The notes under the pieces are model-generated. The model was not told where the DNA came from. It saw only the letters and a list, made by a program, of their open reading frames with translations, and did no database searches. The translations under genes and the position numbers were made by a program. Below, in pieces: positions 4,500-9,925 of a stretch of 9,925 nt of DNA; position 1 is the stretch's first letter; each line of letters begins with the position of its first letter. This DNA is from an uncultured Oscillospiraceae bacterium. GTDB taxonomy: Bacteria; Bacillota; Clostridia; Oscillospirales; Acutalibacteraceae. The stretch lies in assembly GCA_900548085.1 (NCBI GenBank), contig URJF01000050.1, forward strand, positions 1 through 9,925, given 5' to 3'.

Positions 4500-7260
4500 A
4501 CTTTGTTTTGACTGTTTTGATGTTGCTCCAAGAGGAGTAGACATAAGCCTTTTGGCCGTCTACCTTAATAGGCTGATAAGAGCGGACACGGACGTAGTAT
4601 TTCTTTTTTGACTTGAGACCGGTTATCTTTTTTGATGCGGCAGAAGAAGCATTATAGATTTTTGCATTTTTGAAATTTTTGTTTTTCGAAACACAAACTT
4701 GATACTTAGGCCCTTTTATTTTGCTTTTCCACTTAGCAGTTAGGGATTTTTTGCCGGAGGACGGTGTGCTTTGTGTAACCGCAGCCGGCTTTACGGAAAA
4801 GTAAAAAGTCTTTTTGCCGCTGTAAATACCCTTGAACTTAATCTTGGCGATATACTGACCTGCCGAGGTTATTTTTGATACCGTTTTGTTATTAGCACGG
4901 GATATATAAGTGACCGAATAATATGACGAGGACACTGCCTTTTTGTACTTATCCTTAACTGTAGCGGTCGGCTTTAGGGCTGTGCCGCTGTAGGTATATG
5001 AAGTCTTAAATGAAACTGTATCAAGTTTTGGTGCAGAATGGGAGGACAGCGTCTTTTTGCAATTTTTACAAACTCTGCTGTACTTTCCGTCAGAGGAAAA
5101 AGTAGCATACTTTTTTACACTGACAGACACACTGCGGTGAGGGCAGGCTGTAGTTTTCGGTACAGTCGTCTTTGCTGGTGAAGTTGTGTTTGAATATGAC
5201 GGAACGTTATTACGCTTGGTAGTAGAAGTTGTAGATGTAGTAGTCTTTTTGGTTGTGCCAGTAGTATCATCGGGATTTGTTCCGCCGATAACAGCAGCCG
5301 AATCCACGGTAATCATAGGTCTGATACCCGACTCATTTATACAAGAGGCATCATACTCTCCACGCTTTACTTCACCATAACGAACCATCATAGGACGGTC
5401 GTCACTCTCTGATGTACGCAGTATATAATGACCATCGGATTTTAAAGTTTCACCATCCTCATATGATGTGCCTGTCCATAAGCCCTGCGACTTAGCGTAA
5501 TCCGTGCTGTCAGTCAACCTGTTTTCGTCTCTGAAAGCACGCATTGGAACAAAGCCGTAGTCGGTGTTGTGCATATCGGTTTCGTCGGGGAGATAGACAT
5601 TGTCCTGAGTAGACGAAGTATCACCGGTATAATATTTGCTGTGCGGCGTATTATCTATCTCGGAGGTAATAATATTTTTCTTTTCGTCAGCGGTGAACAC
5701 GGTGTCATAGAAGGTGGTGTTAAGCCACTTCCTAACAGAGCTGTATCTCCAATCTCCGGCGAAATGGGTACAATCCTTGTCGCAATAGTATTTTCCATCC
5801 TCGCCCCTATACATTGTTTCGTTAAAGGGCTGGGCGTCAAGCAGAGACTCGGACATAAGTATGCCCTTCTTCTTGTCCAAAATGCGCCATTTTATCGGCT
5901 CATATTTGAAATAATACACTGTATTCGTTTTGTATCCATATGTTGCGAAATGCTTGGGCACAAGATACGAAGACCATGCTCTCGGTTGATCAAAAGTAAC
6001 AGCTCTGTATCGGTCGCCGCCATATTCTATATCGGCATATTTTATGCTGTCGGTAGACTCTGCCGTTCCTATCGAGCCTGTACCCGAATAGTAACTGTAG
6101 GTACTCCAGCTCTTTTCGACAGACTCAAGTGAGGAACGCAAATTATCGTCCGACACCATTGTCTGAGGATATGTGCCGTATGTAATAATATCGCCGTTGT
6201 CATAAACACCCGGAGCCTTGGGCTCTGTTGCTGTAGTGGTGTGGGTAGGTATAGTAAAGTCCGAAAGATTGAGCATAACAGTAGGGCGGATACCTACCAC
6301 CGCAGTGACATATTCCTCCTGTCTTGTACCATCCTCGGCTATTCTGTAAAATTTATCATTGTAACCGGTAGTTACTATAGTCCTTGTCCAATACTCAGCA
6401 CAGCCCTTATAATCAGTGGCGTCATTATAACCGTCGGTGCCCATATTTGTGTCTGCACCGAGGCAAGACGAATAGTCAGAAGCTAAGGCTCTGCGCTTTG
6501 TAAAACTATTTAGGTTATACTTTTCGTTAGTAAAAATATCATAGGTGGGGACAGAAACATTGTCACTTAGGCTGTCACCTGACGGGATATAACCGAACGA
6601 CTTTTTGTCATAAGTAGTTTTGTTAATCTTGGCCTTATCATCAGAGGTAAAGGAAAGGTTATAAAAATCATTATTGAGCCAAGAACGCAAATCTGTAACG
6701 AGGTAATTATCACTGCCTATTGTCATATCGTCATCGTCCCAATACTTATTTTGGTCATCACCGACATAAGTATTTTGGTACGGCATTGCGTCCAACACAT
6801 TTTCGCTGACAGCAAGACCCGTATCGGCATCAACAATCATCCATTTGAGCGGCTGATATTTGAAGTAATATACATTCGACTTATTGTATCCGTTATAATA
6901 CTGATTGCCTGATGCAGTGGTATCTGTTCTGCCCTTTCGATAATCAACAATTTTTACTGCTCTGTACTTAGTACCCTCATATTCTATATCGGAATACAGA
7001 ATATTGTCGTTAGGTATCTGTGAATACCGCTCATCAGCAGGGTCTGCACCGTAATAGCCGTAACTCGTCCAATTCTTTTCTGTTTCGTTGAGTTTATTGA
7101 CTACAGACGCACGCTTTTCTCTCGCCTGAGGATAAGAACCGAGCTCTACTATATCCCCCGTCTGCCAAGCCTCAGTTCCCTCATCGGCATAAGCACTGTA
7201 AAAGCTAAAGCTGCCGGCAATAATAACCAAAGCCGACAGTAACGCAATGAATCTCTTCAC
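4498..7260 (-). CDS. Large secreted protein: two DUF6273-like domains, CxH/CxxC knuckle, Ig-like and FN3-like domains
   Basis: The protein is exported and of unknown biochemical role. Numbered from the upstream ATG (7266) it has 922 residues. A signal peptide covers about 1-27 with an AYA cleavage site. Two homologous domains span about 36-336 and 357-657: GDIVELGSYPQ pairs with GDIITYGTYPQ, YYFKYQPLKW with YYFKYEPIKW, and GIRPTV with GIRPMI. The landmarks (YYFxYxPxKW, LRSWLN/VRKWLN, a late RTxx) are those of DUF6273. A Thr/Ser-rich linker follows at about 667-707, then C708xH710 and C733xxC736, a small possible metal knuckle. Next come an Ig/MBG-like domain at about 744-826 and an FN3-like domain at about 827-922, both very rich in Lys and Tyr. 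There is no LPxTG motif or membrane anchor, so it is probably released or wall-bound by charge. GTG at 7260 is preferred: AAGGAG lies 8 bases before it but only 2 before ATG 7266. It has its own promoter. Confidence 0.85.
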   Translation of the reverse strand: MKRFIALLSALVIIAGSFSFYSAYADEGTEAWQTGDIVELGSYPQAREKRASVVNKLNETEKNWTSYGYYGADPADERYSQIPNDNILYSDIEYEGTKYRAVKIVDYRKGRTDTTASGNQYYNGYNKSNVYYFKYQPLKWMIVDADTGLAVSENVLDAMPYQNTYVGDDQNKYWDDDDMTIGSDNYLVTDLRSWLNNDFYNLSFTSDDKAKINKTTYDKKSFGYIPSGDSLSDNVSVPTYDIFTNEKYNLNSFTKRRALASDYSSCLGADTNMGTDGYNDATDYKGCAEYWTRTIVTTGYNDKFYRIAEDGTRQEEYVTAVVGIRPTVMLNLSDFTIPTHTTTATEPKAPGVYDNGDIITYGTYPQTMVSDDNLRSSLESVEKSWSTYSYYSGTGSIGTAESTDSIKYADIEYGGDRYRAVTFDQPRAWSSYLVPKHFATYGYKTNTVYYFKYEPIKWRILDKKKGILMSESLLDAQPFNETMYRGEDGKYYCDKDCTHFAGDWRYSSVRKWLNTTFYDTVFTADEKKNIITSEIDNTPHSKYYTGDTSSTQDNVYLPDETDMHNTDYGFVPMRAFRDENRLTDSTDYAKSQGLWTGTSYEDGETLKSDGHYILRTSESDDRPMMVRYGEVKRGEYDASCINESGIRPMITVDSAAVIGGTNPDDTTGTTKKTTTSTTSTTKRNNVPSYSNTTSPAKTTVPKTTACPHRSVSVSVKKYATFSSDGKYSRVCKNCKKTLSSHSAPKLDTVSFKTSYTYSGTALKPTATVKDKYKKAVSSSYYSVTYISRANNKTVSKITSAGQYIAKIKFKGIYSGKKTFYFSVKPAAVTQSTPSSGKKSLTAKWKSKIKGPKYQVCVSKNKNFKNAKIYNASSAASKKITGLKSKKKYYVRVRSYQPIKVDGQKAYVYSSWSNIKTVKTK

Positions 7261-7268
7261 AGTCATCT

Positions 7269-7274
7269 CTCCTT
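7269..7274 (-). promoter_or_regulatory. Ribosome binding site that decides the start of the large secreted protein
   Basis: Minus-strand AAGGAG is 8 bases from GTG 7260-7258 and only 2 bases from ATG 7266-7264. The first spacing is normal for Firmicutes and the second is not, so translation probably begins at the GTG and gives a classical MKRF-type signal peptide start. Confidence 0.6.
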
Positions 7275-7293
7275 TTTATCACTCACAAACGAT

Positions 7294-7322
7294 ATAATAC
7301 CACAACGAAAAAAACAGGTCAA
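7294..7322 (-). promoter_or_regulatory. Promoter of the large secreted protein gene
   Basis: On the minus strand TTGACC (plus 7317-7322) and TATTAT (plus 7294-7299) are 17 bases apart, with TGTGG directly before the -10 box (extended -10 of the TRTGn type). The spacer carries TTTTTCGTTGTG (plus 7301-7312), which recurs at the same position in the promoter of the next secreted-protein gene. Confidence 0.75.
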
Positions 7323-7345
7323 TAGCACAAAAATTTAACGACAGT

Positions 7346-7381
7346 AAAAAAAGATTCTGCAATTACTTGCAGAACCTTTTT
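7346..7381 (-). terminator. Terminator of the small secreted FN3-like protein gene
   Basis: The minus-strand transcript reads A-run, GGTTCTGCAA, loop GTAA, TTGCAGAATC, then a run of U. The stem starts immediately after the stop codon (7383-7385). A G-U pair is the only imperfection. It insulates the large secreted gene's promoter from the gene upstream. Confidence 0.85.
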
Positions 7382-7382
7382 G

Positions 7383-7883
7383 TTAATTCATCTTATAAGC
7401 GCCTTTTTTCATACTCTTCCACTTTTTGTTGGATACATCGGGGAAATTTTTCCAAAACTTAACTGTCTTCCACGGTCCATACACTCTCTTGCCCTTTTTG
7501 TTATACTTAAAGGCTCTGATATGGAGAGTATCAACAGCTTTTGGGTAGTACCAAAAGAACTTATTTTTTGTTGTCTTTACTGTAAAGGCCTCTTTCTTGC
7601 TGCCCTTATATATTTTTCCTCGGAAATATTCATCATAATAAATTTGGTAGCCCTTTACACCCTTGATTTTATCAAAAGTGACGAGAACCTCAGGCTCATT
7701 TACTCTGTGACACTTAGCCTTAATATGCTTAATTGTGCCCCACTTAGCCTTTTTACTCTTAGCAAGCACAGGCTGTGAAACGGTAATGGCGCTATTCTCC
7801 TTTGCGTAAGCAACAGCACTGATTGAGCCTACCGAAGAAACAAGAATAACTGTCGATAACAAGATTGATAATAACTTTTTCAT
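7383..7883 (-). CDS. Small secreted lysine-rich protein with an FN3-like domain
   Basis: The role is unknown and the protein is probably extracellular. From ATG 7883 it has 166 residues: a signal peptide at about 1-27 (KK start, hydrophobic core, VAYA before KE), a short linker, and one beta-sandwich-like domain. The visible FN3-type pattern is VLVTFDKIKGVKGYQIYY, a Lys-rich hairpin, then LHIRAFKYNKKGKRVYGPWKTVKF. The same order of elements ends the large secreted protein downstream. The mature chain is strongly basic (many Lys), suggesting binding to the anionic cell wall or to a polymer. ATG 7883 is preferred over GTG 7892 because GAGGTG lies 6 bases before the ATG and overlaps the GTG. The gene has its own terminator, and a promoter element shared with the neighbouring secreted-protein gene. 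Confidence 0.8.
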   Translation of the reverse strand: MKKLLSILLSTVILVSSVGSISAVAYAKENSAITVSQPVLAKSKKAKWGTIKHIKAKCHRVNEPEVLVTFDKIKGVKGYQIYYDEYFRGKIYKGSKKEAFTVKTTKNKFFWYYPKAVDTLHIRAFKYNKKGKRVYGPWKTVKFWKNFPDVSNKKWKSMKKGAYKMN

Positions 7884-7907
7884 AACTTTCACCTCAAAAA
7901 CGCTAAT

Positions 7908-7926
7908 ATTTTATCACAACGAAAAA
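7908..7926 (-). promoter_or_regulatory. Promoter (-10 and upstream shared element) of the small secreted protein gene
   Basis: Minus-strand TAAAAT (plus 7908-7913) is preceded by TGTGA, an extended -10, within the 12-base element TTTTTCGTTGTG (plus 7915-7926). No good -35 hexamer is found at 17 bases (the position reads TAGATT). The promoter therefore probably relies on the extended -10 or on a factor recognising the element. Confidence 0.55.
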
Positions 7927-7928
7927 TA

Positions 7929-8192
7929 AAAATCTATAAGCCGACAGCTGACTTTTTATATTCTCCTGCAAAATACAGGATAACGGCTGTAGGTGATGCG
8001 GCTGACACTCCTGCCTTTGCAGAACAGCAGTACGGCAGAATAAAATACCGACTGCCAAACTATAAAAAAGAAGACCTCCCCACTGCCGGAGACACAGGTA
8101 TATATAAATGCTTGACCGCAGGTGGTGTAATTATGCTGACAGCCGGCAGCGTGTTGGTTCTCATTACAATAAAAAGTAAACGCAGAGAATAA
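7929..8192 (+). pseudogene. C-terminal remnant of a sortase-anchored surface protein
   Basis: A plus-strand frame is open from 7875 to TAA 8190-8192 but has no ATG, GTG or TTG start before TTG 8112. Its end reads KKED-LPTAG-DTGIYK, then a hydrophobic stretch of about 20 residues (CLTAGGVIMLTAGSVLVLIT) and the basic tail IKSKRRE. That is the three-part layout of a Gram-positive cell-wall sorting signal, with Ala in place of Thr in LPxTG. The preceding 50 or so residues (PTADFLYSPAKYRITAVG and on) look like ordinary coding sequence, but nothing upstream supplies a start: an opposite-strand gene and its promoter occupy that place. I infer loss of the 5' part by deletion or rearrangement. A hairpin terminator follows at 8217-8245, fitting a former gene end. 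The left boundary is approximate. This fills the longest stretch without an intact gene (7884-8247). Confidence 0.6.
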
Positions 8193-8216
8193 ATAATTTA
8201 ATCTCATACAATTAAC

Positions 8217-8245
8217 AAAACCGTAGTGAACTCACTACGGTTTTT
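8217..8245. terminator. Bidirectional terminator between the surface-protein remnant and the GNAT gene
   Basis: AAAA, CCGTAGTGA, a two-base centre (AC), TCACTACGG, then TTTTT. The perfect stem has A- and U-runs on both sides, so it can end transcripts from either direction. It starts 2 bases after the GNAT stop codon (8248-8250) on the minus strand. Confidence 0.88.
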
Positions 8246-8247
8246 CT

Positions 8248-8691
8248 TTACTGTTTTTCTTTTAACTTTTTTATCAGTCTAAGCTGTGTCTTTTTGTCGG
8301 TATATCCTAAGGACTTATAAAATCTGTGCGCCTCTACTCTTCCCTCACCTGTATTAAGCCGAACAAAGAAAATTTTTTTCTTTAGGGCATAATCCTCTAC
8401 GGTGTTCATTAAGGCTGTACCGATACCTCTGTGACGATATTCCTGCCTAACGGCAAGGCCTAATATATTCACCATAGTATCGGCATAGAGCACATCATAT
8501 CGCTCCATATGGACAAACCCGACAACTTCGCTGTCGCACACTGCAACCATAACACACTCACGAGAATCATCGGTTCTTTCCAGCTTATGCTTAACGAGCA
8601 TAGGGTCACAGTAATAGCCCAAATCTCTCGATGAAATATCTGCTATATCTATATAGTCCTCTACAGTGGCTTTTCTAATGATATAATCCAT
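8248..8691 (-). CDS. GNAT family N-acetyltransferase
   Basis: GNAT enzymes move an acetyl group from acetyl-CoA to an amine on a small molecule, peptide or protein, here in the cytoplasm. The 147 residues cover the fold from the first strand (IIRKATVEDYIDIADI) through the acetyl-CoA loop: LGLAVRQEYRHRGIGTALM, with RHRGIG matching the Q/RxxGxG/A signature of motif A, then LNTGEGRVEAHRFYKSLGYT (motif B with the typical FYKSLGY). The substrate is not predictable. A longer in-frame opening to 8772 exists, but ATG 8691 is chosen because GAGGGTGA lies just upstream and the extra 27 residues would read through the gene's own promoter. It has its own promoter and terminator, so it is a single-gene unit despite lying 80 bases from the hydrolase gene. 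Confidence 0.88.
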   Translation of the reverse strand: MDYIIRKATVEDYIDIADISSRDLGYYCDPMLVKHKLERTDDSRECVMVAVCDSEVVGFVHMERYDVLYADTMVNILGLAVRQEYRHRGIGTALMNTVEDYALKKKIFFVRLNTGEGRVEAHRFYKSLGYTDKKTQLRLIKKLKEKQ

Positions 8692-8706
8692 AATATCACC
8701 CTCTTC

Positions 8707-8736
8707 ATAATAGCACAACAAGTAAGAAAAATTCAA
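8707..8736 (-). promoter_or_regulatory. Promoter of the GNAT gene
   Basis: Minus-strand TTGAAT (plus 8731-8736) and TATTAT (plus 8707-8712) are 18 bases apart, with GTTGTGC directly before the -10 (extended -10). It lies between the hydrolase stop and the ATG at 8691. Confidence 0.6.
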
Positions 8737-8771
8737 GATATAAAATACTGTGAATGGATATAAAGACCACA

Positions 8772-9542
8772 TTATTCTGTCAGCCAGCGTATATGCTCAT
8801 GTGTATTGTAGAATCTTTTGGAAATATGATGCCCACCGGATGAGTAGCGTGTAAAAATCGTATCGGTGCACATCTCCATTATCATGGGATAACAGGTTAT
8901 GTCACATTGCGGCGAAACCACCTTATCATCATCGGCGTGCACGAGCCATATAGATTTGTTTTTAAGTGGGGAAAAATCATTGACCGTCAGGCAAGAATAA
9001 TCAGAATATTCGCCGGTAACGGACAATGCTTTGTTTATCATATCCGGGTGGAATAGGAGCATATTCCAAACGCACATACCGCCCAAGGAGGTGCCGTAAA
9101 TTCTTATATTTTTTGTATCGAACGAATAACGGGTCGACAAAGCGGTAATCAAGTGGCAACAAGAGGAAACATAGCCGTAGATATTGTCAAATTCATTCCT
9201 GCCTAAAATGATCATCTGCGGGACAAGTATATTCACATCACTGCACAGAATATCCTTACCGCCTGCATAGGCGAGAAATTCTACAGAATTAGCCAAATTG
9301 CAGCAACCCACAGTTCCGCTGCCGCCAAAATAAACAATCAATGGTTTATTATGACTTTCTGCCGACCAAAAGTGAAAAGGAACTGTTAGATTTTCTTCTG
9401 CATCAAAGTAACTGCCACGAATATTACCTTTTTCGGTAGAATTTTTTGTAATATTCAGAACTTCTGATGCTGCGGAATATCTTTTGTGATGATTTGTACA
9501 AAGCTGACGGAGACAGCTCATACGGATATTATTAAAATTCAT
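8772..9542 (-). CDS. Alpha/beta hydrolase (esterase/peptidase-like)
   Basis: This is a cytoplasmic serine hydrolase with no signal peptide, 256 residues. The chain shows the alpha/beta-hydrolase order: a beta strand ending in LIVYFGGSGT at 68-77 (oxyanion-hole loop), the nucleophile elbow GTSLGG at 150-155 with Ser152, the acid-bearing strand IWLVHADDDKVVSP at 198-211 with an Asp at 204-206, and GGHHIS at 236-241 with the catalytic His at 238 or 239. The layout resembles esterase/feruloyl-esterase and predicted-peptidase branches; the substrate is unknown. It is unusually rich in Cys for a Clostridia cytosolic protein (Cys10, 15, 80, 81, 100, 128, 129 and more), which is of uncertain meaning. 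The ATG at 9542 follows GAAGGTGA. It has its own promoter; no terminator is seen before the GNAT gene, so some read-through into GNAT is possible. Confidence 0.85.
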   Translation of the reverse strand: MNFNNIRMSCLRQLCTNHHKRYSAASEVLNITKNSTEKGNIRGSYFDAEENLTVPFHFWSAESHNKPLIVYFGGSGTVGCCNLANSVEFLAYAGGKDILCSDVNILVPQMIILGRNEFDNIYGYVSSCCHLITALSTRYSFDTKNIRIYGTSLGGMCVWNMLLFHPDMINKALSVTGEYSDYSCLTVNDFSPLKNKSIWLVHADDDKVVSPQCDITCYPMIMEMCTDTIFTRYSSGGHHISKRFYNTHEHIRWLTE

Positions 9543-9570
9543 AATTCACCTTCAGTATATTGGTAATTCT

Positions 9571-9599
9571 ATTATATCCTCCACTACTAAATTTGTCGA
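9571..9599 (-). promoter_or_regulatory. Promoter of the alpha/beta hydrolase gene
   Basis: Minus-strand TCGACA (plus 9594-9599, one mismatch to the -35 consensus) and TATAAT (plus 9571-9576, consensus) are separated by 17 bases, about 29 bases upstream of the ATG at 9542. Confidence 0.75.
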
Positions 9600-9603
9600 G
9601 AGC

Positions 9604-9642
9604 AAAAAACAACCACCTGTCCAATAACAAGTGGTTATTTTT
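9604..9642 (-). terminator. Terminator of the partial gene at the right edge
   Basis: On the minus strand AACCACTTGT pairs with ACAGGTGGTT around the loop TATTGG, then GTTTTTTG. One position is G-U on this strand but an A/C mismatch on the other, which marks the minus strand as the working direction. It lies just after the stop codon at 9646-9648. Confidence 0.8.
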
Positions 9643-9645
9643 ATG

Positions 9646-9925
9646 CTATATGTCTTTCAGCTTTCCGTCCTTAGTCCATTTTACGCCGGAAGCCCAGTGA
9701 TATTTGTTTCCGTCAGAATCGGTATAGATATTCTCCGTAGACTCATCTTTTTTGAACTGATGCTTTTCGTCAAATACGAAGTAGCCGTCATCATCCACAA
9801 AGGAATATTTATTATCATACTGCTTATGAGTTTTGAGGTTGGTGTATGTACCGACCTGCGTTGAGGAGTCGAAGAAATAATAATATTTCTCCCCTTTTCT
9901 ATTATATATAGGTACACGCTCGTAG
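9646..9925 (-). CDS. Partial CDS, C-terminal part of an unrecognised protein
   Basis: An open minus-strand frame enters from the right edge (first whole codon ends at 9924) and stops at TAG 9648-9646, giving about 92 residues; the start is outside the window. I do not recognise it. The visible part is hydrophilic and aromatic-rich: YYYFFDSS, then KYSFVDDDGYFVFDEKHQFKKDE and IYTDSDGNKYHWASGVKWTKDGKLKDI. The repeated D-x-D-G-x-x-Y/F pattern (DDDGYFVF, DSDGNKYHW) and the WTKDGKL ending suggest small beta-hairpin units, as in secreted or lipid-anchored proteins. Localisation cannot be judged without the N-terminus. Codon use looks like that of its neighbours, and a proper terminator follows, so it is very likely a real gene. 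Confidence 0.75.
   Translation of the reverse strand, partial: YERVPIYNRKGEKYYYFFDSSTQVGTYTNLKTHKQYDNKYSFVDDDGYFVFDEKHQFKKDESTENIYTDSDGNKYHWASGVKWTKDGKLKDI

Noticed and set aside
3926..4531. Minus-strand open frame of 201 codons opposite the MATE gene
   Set aside because: Antisense to a well-supported transporter, crosses a strong bidirectional terminator, and its composition (many Tyr, His, Cys, Gln) is typical of a shadow frame.
5160..5270. Short repetitive stretch that looked like a tandem DNA repeat
   Set aside because: It encodes the Thr/Ser-rich linker of the secreted protein; the repetition is from ACN/TCN codons and has no fixed unit.
5569..6132. Plus-strand open frame of 187 codons inside the large secreted protein gene
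   Set aside because: Antisense to the DUF6273-like repeats, with no ribosome binding site or recognisable domain.
7956..8207. Minus-strand open frame of 83 codons over the surface-protein remnant
   Set aside because: The plus strand in the same place carries a clear sorting-signal layout. The minus frame is Cys/Tyr-rich without pattern, has no good start site, and would run into the small secreted gene's promoter region.
8692..8772. N-terminal extension of the GNAT gene to ATG 8772
   Set aside because: The extra 27 codons cover the gene's own promoter and Shine-Dalgarno sequence; the GNAT fold begins right after ATG 8691.
1..9925. Search by eye for CRISPR arrays, insertion sequences, tRNA or rRNA genes and known riboswitches
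   Set aside because: No regularly spaced direct repeats, transposase motifs, tRNA-like cloverleaf or conserved riboswitch core was found; the hairpins seen are terminators.

Overview
The window looks like chromosome from an endospore-forming, moderately low-GC Clostridia, most likely a gut Oscillospiraceae/Ruminococcus-type bacterium. The grounds are a SpoVAC sporulation membrane protein, Gram-positive ribosome binding sites and extended -10 promoters, a sortase-type sorting signal, and secreted proteins built from DUF6273-like and fibronectin/Ig-like modules. The genus is inferred; no rRNA or tRNA is present to anchor it. No mobile element, CRISPR array, tRNA or rRNA was seen.

Left part (1-3067). 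spoVAC (+) runs tail-to-tail into a minus-strand two-gene unit: an unrecognised 166-aa protein with an internal two-fold repeat, then a cytoplasmic glycoside hydrolase of family 43. Back-to-back promoters with mirror-image -35 boxes separate this unit from a plus-strand pair. That pair is a compact short-chain reductase (best read as a YmfI-like EF-P 5-aminopentanone reductase, alternatively FabG-like) and acpS (holo-ACP synthase), which overlap by ATGA. A hairpin with a U-run follows acpS and sits almost directly in front of the next gene.

Middle (3068-7340). A MATE-family multidrug exporter (+) converges on a large secreted protein of about 920 residues (-). They share one perfect-palindrome bidirectional terminator, and the stop codon of the minus-strand gene lies on its edge. 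The large protein has a signal peptide, two diverged copies of a DUF6273-like domain, a Thr-rich linker, a CxH/CxxC knuckle, an Ig-like domain and a C-terminal FN3-like domain.

Right part (7346-9925), nearly all minus strand. It contains a small secreted lysine-rich FN3-like protein, a GNAT acetyltransferase, an alpha/beta hydrolase and the C-terminal end of an unrecognised protein cut by the window edge. Most of these have their own promoter and hairpin terminator. Between the small secreted protein and the GNAT gene lies a plus-strand open frame without a start codon. It ends in LPTAG, a hydrophobic stretch and a basic tail, and reads as the leftover C-terminus of a sortase-anchored surface protein.

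The two neighbouring secreted-protein genes share a 12-base element directly upstream of their -10 boxes, which suggests co-regulation. The window is otherwise a mosaic of short, independently transcribed units rather than one pathway.
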